From positions 3,974,976 to 4,038,975 of the forward strand of contig JABAKD010000001.1 in assembly GCA_012845835.1 (NCBI GenBank): a stretch of 64,000 nt of DNA, read 5' to 3'. The stretch is from Undaria pinnatifida. Taxonomy: Eukaryota > Sar > Phaeophyceae > Laminariales > Alariaceae. The notes below the pieces were generated by a model. The model did no database searches. It saw only the letters and a list, made by a program, of their open reading frames with translations, and was not told the DNA's origin. Made by a program: the position numbers and the translations under genes. Positions 21,590 through 31,490 of this stretch are shown here, one piece after another; the stretch's first letter is position 1, and every line of letters starts with the position of its first letter.

Positions 21590-21906
21590 AATTTATCATC
21601 CCCGCACCATTCTCGCGCTCCCTCCCAGTAGTAACTCAGATCCGGGGTCACATAGCGGGCCCTCCTCCTCCCTCCCCACTTCGGCACGTGCCTTCATTTT
21701 TACCGCGAGGAGAATCGAGCATTTGCTTCCCTCCTCGTCGACTCGCGTCGAATTGTACCTAGCAGGCGCTCTCAGCAGTTGATCTCTTTTTTTTATTGCA
21801 TTTTTGCAAATTCAGTCATATTTCATCATGGTGGGTGTCGAACTCAAGGACAACCAAACGTTGGAGGTATTCGAGGGTAAAACCACTAGACCACCGGGGC
21901 GGCCGG
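21590..21906 (-). mobile_element. tRNA-headed SINE, copy 1 (SINE-A)
   Basis: On the minus strand the head reads as a tRNA-like unit. An A box TGGTCTAGTGG (21884-21894) is followed by a B box GAGTTCGACACCC (about 21834-21846) about 40 bp further on. The body continues toward 21590. A second copy with the same order lies at 57165-57470. The body shares CACATAGCGGGCCCTCCT, CGAATTGTACCTA and TTTTGCAAAT-like words with it. RNA polymerase III boxes plus dispersed, diverged copies define a SINE; no clear tail is seen. It is unlikely to be a working tRNA because acceptor pairing is poor. Confidence 0.65.
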
Positions 21907-22440
21907 CTGACAATGGATTAAAACAAAACAGGATCTTTGCATAGAAATTACATCCTTGTATGATATTACGATGGTTGACGCGATATAGAATAAAGCGCCA
22001 AATACCTAAATATCAGTCTACGCGGAGTTTTAGATATCATGAACAACGAACGATCGCGACGGCAGAGCAAGGCAAAGCATAGCGATTCCCTCTGATGAGC
22101 TAGCGCTGCGCTGCGGTACGCTGCTGAGCTGAGCTGCAGGGCACTGCACGGCGCTTCGTTGCTGTGAGCTGTAGCGCTGCGATGGAGTGCTGGGCGGTGT
22201 GGAGCTGATGAGCCAAGCGCAGATCTCAGCCGATGAAGCTTCGCCAACTACAAAGCAAACGGTGGTAATCACAGAAAAGCTAAAGCTGGACTGTTCCGCA
22301 GCGAATGCACAGGCGGCAAATTAGCGGCAAATGGTAGGGAGTTCAACTTACTAGACAAAGAAAAAAAAAAATGCGAAAAGGTTCAAAATCGTGTTGGCAG
22401 AAAAATCAAATTTGCAGGAAGCAGCTGAAAGGTCAAGAAA
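21907..22440. other. Spacer with GCTGAGCTG-rich patch
   Basis: Region 22070-22230 is a low-complexity patch of GCTGCG, GAGCTG and GCGCTGCG words. Frames here have no domain. Confidence 0.4.
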
Positions 22441-22855
22441 CAGGCAATATTTTAGTTGTTGTTGTTCTCACATTAAGTCGCACAATCCAGTCCGTGGTCA
22501 CAGGACTGGTTCCAGTGACTGGAGCAGAGGAATACCCTAGGGAAAAACACAAACAACCCAAGGTGGTACACGCATAAATCACAGCTGACACAATTCATGC
22601 CTCCACCAGAAACAAAAAAAATGTGAGATCGGGAGTCAGTACACGATGTGCCAGGTCCATACCGGTGCATACGTCTCATTACTCGCGCCTGGGAAAACCG
22701 ACTATACCGCCTGCCACCCAAGAAAGACTACCACGTATATATCACACGTAGTATCTACTGTATCACTACGAATACGCTCAACAGACGCAAGTCAATTGAA
22801 AAAAAGAAACAAAGAACAAAGAAGAGAAAGGAAAGGAAATGGGTGCATGGGGCCA
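22441..22855 (+). repeat. GTT-linked dispersed repeat, copy 1
   Basis: It starts with TTGTTGTTGTTCTCACATTAA and ends in purine-rich sequence. It is collinear with 50415-50790 over about 370 bp, sharing CACAGCTGAC(A/G)CAATTCA, ATCGGGAGTCAG, GGTGCATACGTCTCA, ACTACCACGTATATAT and CGCAAGTCAAT. Shorter copies lie at 47038-47240 (reverse) and 53745-53870. Every copy that retains the start abuts a GTT/AAC microsatellite, and the two long copies end in AAAGG-like purine runs. Non-coding; possibly a SINE. Confidence 0.75.
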
Positions 22856-23874
22856 AGAAAAAGGAGAGAAAAATAAACTTTGGGGGGTCTACTGGCGAGG
22901 CTGCCACCAGAACGGGATGTCACGTGTCACGTGGTCTTTGGACGGTCTACAGCAGTAGTACTACGAACGACTTCCGATACACCAACCGAAGCACGGACTA
23001 CCGGCCAACTACGCGATCGACAGCTGGCCGTGGTTGTCACGTGTCTCTGTGTTGGGGGCCCCTGCCCTGCCTCTTGTTGGCTCTTGAGAGTGATGCGTGT
23101 ACGACCAAACTTGCCAACGGCACTCGCACTGCACTTTGAGCTATCTGCTGTAGTTCTGGTTGCTACTTGTTGCTGCATTATGTGCTAGACGTTCCGCCCT
23201 TCGGCTACTGCTGCTACACCTGCTGTTGTGTGTTTGCCAATTTCGTCAATTGGCGTTCATGCTCGTCGTACATACTGCTGTCCTCACCGAGTAAGTACGG
23301 GTTTCCTCGTACCTCAACCGTACGACGAGGAGCTCAAAATAGAAGAGAGGTGACATGAAATGGCAGGAACAATGGCCACATAGAAGCGAGCACAGCGGGA
23401 TAGTTCGCTGCGAATCAACCGCATTCGTTCATGCCTACAGCAGAGGCTGCCTGGAGTGTCAGCGGCCGTGCTAAAGCCAGGGCCAAAGGCCGAAGAGACG
23501 GCTCTACCTGCTTGGTTTTATCTTGAAATTCTGTTAAGTGAAAGTATCATGATTTGGGAGTTATTTTGTCACGAAACGTCTTGCCGTCGGTAATTTGTGT
23601 CACGAAGTTGTTGGATATCGTCGGTAAGTTGTGTCACGTTTTAGGTGAACCCACACTAAAAAATTGAATTTCCAGCTGGCAAAACGAGCAGAAACAAAAG
23701 CAATAAAATGCCGAGCAAGAAACCAAACGAACTAGTAAAAAAGTACAGCAAAAAAACTAACGCTCGAGAGTATGCCACCGCAAAATTCCAAACATTATCA
23801 CGGACCGTTTGGAAATGATGCCAGATTTGTAAATCATTCAGGCGTTGCAGCCATTAAGATTCAACAAATTTTCT
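22856..23874. other. Unassigned stretch
   Basis: A 102-codon ORF (22880-23188) and overlapping frames have no recognised domain. From 23520 on the sequence is AT-rich with no feature seen, apart from two close GTCACG(A/T)... words near 23567 and 23600 (GTCGGTAA(T/G)TTGTGTCACG). Confidence 0.3.
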
Positions 23875-24085
23875 AAAATTCCTCCTCGACACTCGCTTTT
23901 CTCGCTCGGCACCCGTCCGCGTTCACGTCGATGTGCGGAAGGGACACGGCAAGGCGAGGGGCGTTGGAGCCGCCCCCCGAAGGCGGCGCTCGAACCAAGC
24001 TATATTCGACCGAGAATTCCAGTTCCGCGAATCGCATACTTAGGCCGAGACAAAAAACTCCTGACCAAAGTCCATGACACCAAGG
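23875..24085 (+). repeat. Dispersed repeat pair member (partner 58300-58505)
   Basis: About 210 bp is collinear with 58300-58505. Shared words include CCGCGTTC(A/T)CGTCGA, GTGCGGAA(A/G)GG, GGGGCGTTGGA, TTCGACCGAGAA-like and CATACT(T/G)AGGCCGAGA. Non-coding as far as I can tell. Confidence 0.7.
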
Positions 24086-24519
24086 AATGATTTGGTATAT
24101 ATTTATGAAACGATTTAGAAGTACACACATGGGACGGGTAATCGATTACCACGTCATGACGAACAGCAGCAGTAGACATTTGAAGGCAGGATCTGTATTC
24201 CCGATCTTGTCGATCTTGTGTGTAACATCAATAAATTTTGAAACTCTCGAGTGTTTCCGTGAGCACTCCTGGTCATCCGAGCAATGTCTCGTGAACCACA
24301 AACTTCTGGCTGGATCGTTTCGCCGGTGACCAGGGGTTACATCTGTGCCATCCTCCTAGCAAGCCCGGAAGTGGCCGATGCACCGATGGTGTAACATGGG
24401 AAACGGCCGCGCAAGCAGGAAACAAGGAGGGTTTGAGACGGTAACTCGAAGCTTTAAACAGGTGGAGACCGGCTTCTTCAAGAGTGGACACCGGCGGCAT
24501 CATCAGAGGTGGACACGGG
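24086..24519. other. Spacer
   Basis: Nothing recognisable is present. A short GGTGGA(G/C)ACCGGC word repeats three times near 24460, 24484 and 24505. Confidence 0.3.
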
Positions 24520-25270
24520 CTGCTCCCGGGTGAAAAAAACGCACCGCGTATGTTGTCTGCCTTGCTTGGTGTCGTCCTGTCCTCCGATCCTCGAGCTTAC
24601 GAGACTCAATCTGTTCACGGGTTACCATGTACGGGTGTGACTTTTTGATTCTTGAGCAGACTGCTCCAAATTCAAAATCACCGAAAGACCCCTCTGCTGC
24701 TGCTGTTGGTGGGCTTCAAACGGGTTTTGCTGTGGGCAAAAGGTAGAGCTGGGAGAGTCTTCCGCACCTGTGCCGTTGGCGTGGGTGACGCGTTTGTGGC
24801 GCGTTGCGTTTCTGTGTGGACCACAGTTCGTCGTTCTCCAACGAACGTGAGACGATCCTTCTTATTCATTTCGAAAATTGTTTGCTGGCTGTTACGTGTT
24901 CGTAGCAAAGAGCTAAAATTGCGTCGCTTCGGGCACTCTTGATGACGCGTCAGCCCGTCTGCCGTCGGCAATCCCGAAACAGCGCGTCCTCTGAGAATCT
25001 GGCAGCCTCTTCCGGAGAGTGCTTGAGTGTTGTGAATGCCGTCTGGTGTGTCCGGGATGCCTTGTGATAGATGATGTGTGCCTCGATGAGTTAGTGTCCT
25101 GGCTCCCTGGTCGTTCGTTCAATTTTTTCATGTGGGATTCTGCCACCATTATTTTTTTTTTGCCTCGCAAACTGGGCCATCACCCTACATTAACCAAGTT
25201 ATTTTTTCTCGATTTTCTCCCCCCCACAGGCTAAATTACGATTCAAAACCCTTAGCGCAAGTAGCTTATA
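24520..25270 (+). repeat. Arm B of the inverted repeat (partner 8527-9290)
   Basis: It is the reverse-complement partner of 8527-9290, diverged by many substitutions. On its minus strand an ORF (24678-24971) reads KDRLTFVGERRTVVHTETQR. The other arm keeps a related but broken frame. I do not recognise the protein. The 16-kb interval between arms contains the young copia insertion, so the arms predate it. Confidence 0.75.
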
Positions 25271-25765
25271 GGAATGGGAAATTGGCTGGCAGCATGCATG
25301 CACACCAGATAGCCGTAAGGTTTTTTGTTTTCGGCGACAATGTGGTTGATAACATTTATGAAATACCGTGAAAGGTCACACGAAAAACCATGGTTGATTT
25401 GTAGATGTCTGGGGTTTGTGGCACATTTGTTTGACAATAATGTTTCGGTTTTTGTCGTGTTTGAGTATAGGATGTTTTGTTGAAGTTAGGTTATACTCAG
25501 TATTATTTTGGTTTTTTAATTGTTGGAATTTCATTAATTGAATTAGATGTATACTGTCGTGGTAGCCGAGAACTATTTTGTTTCGTGGAGTTGAATCCCT
25601 AGATAGGATGTGGACTATCATGACGATGATACTAGTAGGAGAGATGAAAGAGTATACTCGTAGAAATTCAGATATATATATGTGTAAATGGTTGACGTGG
25701 AACAGTACGGATAGTTGGGGAGTTTTATATGACATGATTTGGATGTTTATTGGTTAGAACTCGGC
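25271..25765. other. AT-rich spacer
   Basis: Nothing recognisable is present; the minus-strand ORF 25376-25735 is AT-rich and has no domain. Confidence 0.3.
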
Positions 25766-26681
25766 GGATCGAGAAATCACACGATGAGAGCACGCGCCAT
25801 CATGGCAGCTTCTTTTCCATCTTTTTCCTAGTGCCCTGCTAGGACGACGCTAATAGAATTATCTACATCTTCTCCAGGATGTCTTCATCATACCGCGGAA
25901 CCAAGCTGACCCGTGTTGAGGTTATCCCCTCATGAAACATCGTTTCAAGGACGATTTGCCTTATCTACTTTCTCTTTCCCAAATTCCTTCATCAAGGCCG
26001 CCTGGTCAGCTTCTGCCAGTGCTTCTATTTTGTGTTCGTCCGTCTCTACCGCATCTGGAAGGCCATCCCGCCTGAGGAACGAAGTCATATGTGCCTGGAA
26101 TGCCAACACTCTGTGCTCTCTATCTTCTCCTGGCCCAAACAACTCACCGAAAACTGTAGGCTTATCGCTCTGGTGAACAACTCTCATCGTGCCTGATTAG
26201 AAGGCCGTTGCTTGGTGCATCGGTTGCTGTTCCTGATGTATGGACAGCCCAAAAAGCGACTGCGTCGCTTGTTTGACGGGGTCGGTGGTGGCGTGGGCAT
26301 CGTTCCTAGGTTTTTGATCCTGGGCGTGTGCCCTTCATCTCTCTTCCGCCTCTCTTGCGCGTGTGGCGTCTGCGTCGCGTTCATCGTCCCTCAAAGCAGC
26401 ATGTTGCTTCGCAAAGGTTTCTTTCACTTCGATTTGTCGTTGTTCCGTAAACTTGATTAGATGTTCCATCGTCAACAGGTTGTACCGTGCGAGCTCTCAA
26501 TTCGAGACACGCTAGCGTTAGGGGATGATCTCAACACGGGTCAGCTTAGCTCCCACGGTATGACGAAGGCATCCAGTAGAAGACGTAGATAACTGTACAA
26601 GCGTCGTCCCAGCAGAGCTCAAGGAAGATAGAAAAAAAAAACTACACGGGCGCGTGCTCTCATCGCATAAGTTCCCGATCC
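25766..26681 (-). mobile_element. Foldback element enclosing a Gag-like frame
   Basis: Inverted arms of about 165 bp (25766-25932 and 26520-26681) pair along their length, sharing GCGCGTGCTCTCATCG, GTATGA(T/C)GAAG, CGTCGTCC and CAACACGGGTCAGCTT. Arms of this length with a short interior describe a foldback or TIR element. No clear target duplication is visible at the ends (GGATCC-like on both sides). The interior carries the Gag-like minus frame listed next. Confidence 0.7.
25922..26469 (-). pseudogene. Gag-like frame inside the foldback element
   Basis: From an ATG at 26469 (minus) the frame reads MEHLIKFTEQRQIEVKETFA, then an Arg/Glu/Ala-rich helix-forming stretch, a TGA, more sequence to a TAA, and then VFGELFGPGEDREHRVLAFQ and the DEHKIEALAEADQAALMKEF stretch to 25922. 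The charged, helical N-terminus and the KPTVFGELFGPGEDREHRVL block look like a retroelement Gag, but no zinc knuckle or pol follows. At least two in-frame stops show it is inactive. The family is uncertain. Confidence 0.45.
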
Positions 26682-26901
26682 TCAGGTTTCCAACCAAAAA
26701 TATATCCTAATCCTCTCATTTGGAGCTCCCCAACTATCCATACTGCTCTCTGTTGATTATTTACGCATACGTCTATCTGCCTTTGTACGAGCACATTCTT
26801 ACACTTCAAAGTCCGAACCTGTATCGCCTGTAAACTATGCATGCATCTTTATCGCACCCATGGCTCTAGATTTCACGTCGTAAGATCTCGGTTTGTTGAC
26901 A
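26682..26901 (+). repeat. 3' end of the gypsy 5' LTR
   Basis: The segment ends GTTTGTTGACA directly before a TGG primer site at 26902. Its last 95 bp match 43039-43133 (AGTCCGAACCTGTATCGCCT, TGCATGCA, CGTAAG, CGGTT(T/C)GTT(G/A)ACA), showing it is a dispersed LTR end. The LTR start is not defined because the foldback element adjoins it; 26682 is only the edge of that element. Confidence 0.6.
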
Positions 26902-26949
26902 TGGTGTCCAATCCGAGAATCGAACTCGGGTTTCCACAGCCGTAATGAG
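26902..26949 (+). promoter_or_regulatory. Primer binding site extending through a half-tRNA complement
   Basis: TGGTGTCCAATCCGAG starts exactly at the LTR end. Its complement is a tRNA 3' half: a perfect CCGAG-TTCGATT-CTCGG T arm, a seven-base acceptor strand, discriminator A and CCA. It continues through a plausible anticodon stem-loop with loop TTACGGC (anticodon ACG, arginine if valid). No matching D arm or 5' acceptor strand (GTCCAAT) is present on the other side, so this is not a tRNA gene. Confidence 0.65.
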
Positions 26950-28058
26950 GTGTAGTGTTATGTCGTTATGTTGTTGTTGGCCGTGTTCGGGAGATATTTT
27001 AACTTCAAGATGTTTCCTTGTACCCCGCGGTGTTTGTTTATGGACCGTTTGACCTTGCCCTCCTTGTGGCTCATTACTTTTATTGATACCCAACGCTGCC
27101 TTCAACACTTTTTTCCACCGCTGCTCGTTTACCGACAGTTTTTGCATATCGTCGATCTTGCTCTTCTTGTGTTTGTATATAACTTCTTACTGTTAACACC
27201 GTTGTTTTCTGCGCAGACCCGTTTCACCTCTCACCGCGGGGATCTATCCCTTTACCTCGCAGTTCTCATCCACTGACCGTCCACGCTCTGACGGGCAGTT
27301 TGCTGTTGTTGATAATTTGTCGGGAGCTATTTTAACCCCGAGATGTATCCTTTTTCCCCGCGGTGCTAGGTTACCGACCGTGTTTTCAACCGATTATCTA
27401 GCTTTCGTTGTGTTTTGAGGTTCCACTTTCAACAATCGATGTCTTCTGTGCTGACATTCTACACGTGCACCTCTCAATGCTGATATAATTGTTTTTACTC
27501 CGCGATGCTCACTTACTGACCAGTTTTCCACGCACCTACCTTGCATTGGTGGGAATTTCAGTTTATTTTTTACGTTTTACAGTGATGTCGCTCTGCTGCA
27601 CCAGCCCTTTGTTTGCCCCTCTCTGTCTCGCGCCTTTACGGTCATTTCCGGGAGCAATTTTCCCGCCGATCATGCTCTTATGCGTCTTATATAGTTTGTT
27701 ACTATCACCCCCGCGGTGCCCTTTTTCTGGTTGTTTTTCCATCCGTTGATGTTGGTCGAGAACGTGTGTATTTTTTAACCGTGATTTTAACCGTAATGAC
27801 TTTGTCCCAAACACCCAGGGGGTACGGTGCGGGTGAACCACGACGAAACCGCGTCCAGTCCATTCGTTCTCTCGTGCCTTGCTCAGATCCCCGCTCTCCT
27901 TAGCGCTCCCGCCGCTACGCTCGTTGTCCTAGACACCGCTGCCGCGCAACGACTACCAGCGCGACGAATCGGCCTGAGGGTACGATAGCACCCGCCACTT
28001 ACAGAGAGGTCACCATCGCGCCCTGCAGGGGCCCGCCCGTCAGCCCTCAGGCCCCAGT
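26950..28058 (+). other. Gypsy leader / spacer with diverged repeats
   Basis: A loose word, TTTTAAC(T/C)(T/C)C(A/G)AGATGT(T/A)TCCTT with CCCCGCGGTG shortly after, occurs at about 26996 and 27330, with weaker relatives near 27490 and 27655-27715. No coding sequence is recognised. In the intact family this would be the untranslated leader. Confidence 0.4.
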
Positions 28059-29694
28059 GTGCTGCTGTCCACCACCGCCGCAGAGCCTCCACCGAAGCCC
28101 TCCACTGCCGCCGCACGACCCTCGCCGTCCCCCCAGAGTGGTAAGCAGTGCGGCGTTGGGTTCAACCAGGAAGCGAAACTGGTAAGGAGAGTTCGTCAGC
28201 GGATCGCAGATCCCCTCTCGTGTCCGGTGTTTGGTGGCCCCACGGCCGGAGTATTGTCGATCGCCAACTCCGCCGTCATGTTGCAGCAGGAATTACTGAA
28301 CACCCTACGCAACGTAGATTCGGGAGCCATGCGGCTATAGTTGTACCAGTGCGTAGGCGGTAGGTGAATCACGATCATCGACGCGCTTTCACCCGGTGTG
28401 TAAAACTCCTAACCGATCTGACGCACGAGTTCCTGTCGGTCAGCCACCAATTTGCGGCCGCCGAATCTGTCCCAGTATATCTTATCACAAGTGATGTACA
28501 ATAAAGGGCACACCACGAGGTCAACACTACTGACTGGCTGCGTCATTTCATGCGAGAACAGGCTTTGACGGGAGGGGCTTGAGAGTTTGCTAGGGCCGCC
28601 TTGTCGGCCGTAACACTGAAACCAGCTGAAGCATTAACCGCCGCAGCGGTCTGTGACCTGCTAGCTTTCCGTGCCTCCCTAGCTAACCCAAACCAACCGC
28701 GTATCACAGAACAGTAGTTCTTCTGGCGTTTTATTACACCACTAGAGATGACGACCCTGTGCGGTAGGATCGTGGAGGTTCTGCTACCCATCCTCGTGGA
28801 TCGATCAGGCGTGAACAGGCTTGCGCATGAGTGAGTTCAAACGATCGCGACCACCCTTCGCCCCCTGCGGATGGAGTGGCACGACCCCATGGGAGACTCC
28901 ATGCGGCGTAGAGGAGAGGTTGCTGGAAGGCCGTTCCGCCGCCCAATCGCCGTTCTTTCCGCTCGTAACGGGTTGGATACCGCAAGCGCCTCGGAAAGTA
29001 GCCATGCACGCAAGACCAGACAGACTCTTCACCATGACAGAGGTAAGGCATATGTTCTTCTCGCCCGCCGGAGCTTTTGCTCCTCTTAAACGTAGCGTCC
29101 GCAGCAAACCCGGAGGATGGTACACGTGCAGAGTTGTCACTGCCTTCGACAGATTAACCCCTCGTCGCCCTAGCGCCAACCCCTTGGCTAGTCTTGCACC
29201 AAGCCGCAGAATACGACACCGTAGCTGCATTCCAGAACCAGACTGCTACAGCCCCGGGCCAGCACGGTGTTCTATTCGCGAAACCAGCAGCCTCGTTTCA
29301 GTGCGCTGGCGCTGCATCGACAGTTCCTGTGGCCAACGTGACGCGATATACAACCACTGCGGTCCGGGGAGACATCGTCGAATACCTCTGGACGCAGAAA
29401 GTGTGTTTCGCGCATGCTTTGGTTGGTAACTGCCGCCGCCCCGGGAGCTGTCAGTGGCAACATGAGCCGTTTCCAGCAGCCTTCTACAAGGATGTGGCTT
29501 CGTCCCGCCGACCGGATAACCCTGCTCACTGCTGTCGCCACGCCGCAATAACGGAAGCCCAGTACAACACGGCTGCCGAACTTGGTTTGAGTCTCGAAGG
29601 CGCTGCTGGCAAGACGGAGTCTGCGGGCTTCGATGACTCTACTTTAGCTTTGGAGTCCACCGACCTAGACGAGCAGCGCGAAGGAACCTCCTGA
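28059..29694 (+). pseudogene. Gypsy Gag, with CCCH zinc finger
   Basis: Fragments in several phases make up Gag. About 28520-28830 reads VNTTDWLRHFMREQALTG, a TGA, EFARAALSAVTLKPAEALTA and FRASLANPNQPRITEQ, a TAG, and FFWRFITPLEMTTLCGRIVE. The open frame 29194-29694 (166 codons) carries CFAHALVGNCRRPGSCQWQH, a C-X8-C-X5-C-X3-H finger (about residues 71-90) of the CCCH type usually linked to RNA binding. Many Gags instead use the CX2CX4HX4C knuckle seen in the two copia elements here. A Glu/Asp-rich tail ends the frame. Confidence 0.6.
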
Positions 29695-30880
29695 AGGCAC
29701 GCCTCGGGGGACGCGAACCTGGGAAACGAGCACCACATCGCCGCCACGGCTCTTCGAGCGGGGGGGCAGGAGCGGGTAGGAAACCAATTGTCGGTGAGGG
29801 GTCAGATTTGGCATCGCCATCGGTGACGCCGCCCATGGCCTGTAGAGGTCTTACTAGATAGAGGTGCGAGAGGTAGTATTATCTCACGCATTGTAACGCG
29901 ACCTCTATAAGCTCGTGCAACGATGAATAGATGAGAGTACTGCCGGTGCTCTCGAGGCAGCAAACCCGCCTATGCGTATTTTAGGCTAAGTAGAAGTATC
30001 AGTGCTGTTAGAATCCCATTTACAGGTGCGAAACGTTGTGGTACGCGTTGTAGAATACCTCTCTAACGGCTTTATTTTTGGGGCAGACTACTTCAGAAGT
30101 AACGGCAGCACATTGGCCTTCACAAACGACAAATGCTTTAGGTGTGTGCCCTCGTGCCGTTCCAAACTGCTGGGTTAAACACTCCATTTCAATCAAACCC
30201 CGTCTGCGCAGCGCGGGATCGGTTTTGCCTGCTAACCACTACGCCCGAGACGCCGCCCTCTCCAGCCCCTGCCCCAGTTGGCTTGACCCACGTTCCGCCC
30301 CAGCTATCACGACATTGCGTAGGAAGATGACAGAATGTTAGATATTATGCAGGTCCAGAGACTACCACGATCGACAGCTCGTGCTCATGTTACCTACACC
30401 ACGGTTGGATCTAAAGAAGGGAGCACTTGTGGGGGTTGTGCGGGCTGCGTTGTGGTAGTTGCCGCGTTTCCCAGCGTACTGAAATATAGTGAACCGCAAG
30501 AAGGATACAGCTGTTGAAGAGGATAACCGCGTAATACCCCGAATGATAGCACTCAACGTACACCACCCCGCACGGTTCGGGTCATTGCACGATGAGGCAC
30601 CCCCCACTGTTGACCCAACGCTTCTACCGCGAGCTCTGCCTGTGCCGAATGCCTCAACCGAAACGTTGGTGGAAGCGGTCACCAAGGTACTAGCAACTGA
30701 CGCCAATTTAGGGACGCTGGGATCCCTGCAGAGACAGTAGCTCATCCATCGACCCGAGGCTTTCATTGCAGACGGCCTGCCCCCAACAACCCGATGCAAG
30801 CACCGGCCTGGGCAGATGGTGAGCTTGAGCCCCCCTTTATCAACGAGGCGTGTACCCCTTTTGCAACCAATAAACGGCGT
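29695..30880 (+). pseudogene. Gypsy Gag-RT junction, decayed
   Basis: A region that should contain the protease. I could not identify a D[ST]G site. The frame 30489-30740 is proline-rich and ends shortly before VNPRRDALLEQRS-like sequence (about 30870-30910), which corresponds to the N-terminal edge of RT. Confidence 0.35.
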
Positions 30881-31490
30881 GAATCCCCGGAGGGACGCAT
30901 TATTAGAGCAGAGATCTAGATGTTGCTTGACCGAGGATTAATCTGTGCTCCAGTGTCTTCATGGGCAGCGCAATGTTTGTGTGTAACGAAGAAAGATCGA
31001 ACCCTATGCGTGGCGCATTGACCGACGCGTACTTACCAAGCTCTTGGTGGCCGACAGCGGAGGTCATTGTGATTTGCAGACTATTCTCGACAGGCTGAAA
31101 GGCAAACGATGCTTCACCAAGTTAGACCAAGTTAGACCAAGTTAGACCTCGCTTCCGGCTTCCACCTAATCGAGATTGCAGAGAAATATCGCCGCAAAAC
31201 CGCATTCAGATATGCAGACGGGTTGCTATACGAATTCACTCGAGCAAGGCTTGGTTTTAACAGGGCTGCCTTCTGCGTTTACCCCGAGGGTCAAATCAGC
31301 GTTGGGATACTTGGAAGCATTGTTCAGTTGGCTAGATGAAACTCTCATAGCGAGTACCACCTGCGAGGAACACTTACACTTTCGTGTTAGTCCTGATTCC
31401 TGTTTTGGCGGCCGGGTTGTCATTCAAATTTGCCGAGTGAATTTTCGGGTCCGCGTCACAAGAATTCCATTGTACAATCATCGATAGCAC
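30881..31490 (+). pseudogene. Gypsy reverse transcriptase
   Basis: Phases change several times. They give MLLDRGLICAPVSSWAAQCL and VTKKDRTL (about 30919-31005), then LKGKRCFTKLD (about 31097-31128), DLASGFHLIEIAEKYRRKTA and LLYEFTRARLGF (about 31146-31258), and FSWLDETLIASTTCEEHL (about 31324-31376). FTKLD holds the first catalytic Asp. The YxDD box is here WLDE, so the last catalytic Asp is lost. A 10-bp word, ACCAAGTTAG, is present three times in a row at about 31118-31147 and breaks the frame right after the first catalytic Asp. Confidence 0.85.

Noticed and set aside
26902-26980. tRNA gene on the minus strand
   Set aside because: Only the 3' half folds; the 5' acceptor strand and D arm are missing, and it abuts an LTR end as a primer site should.
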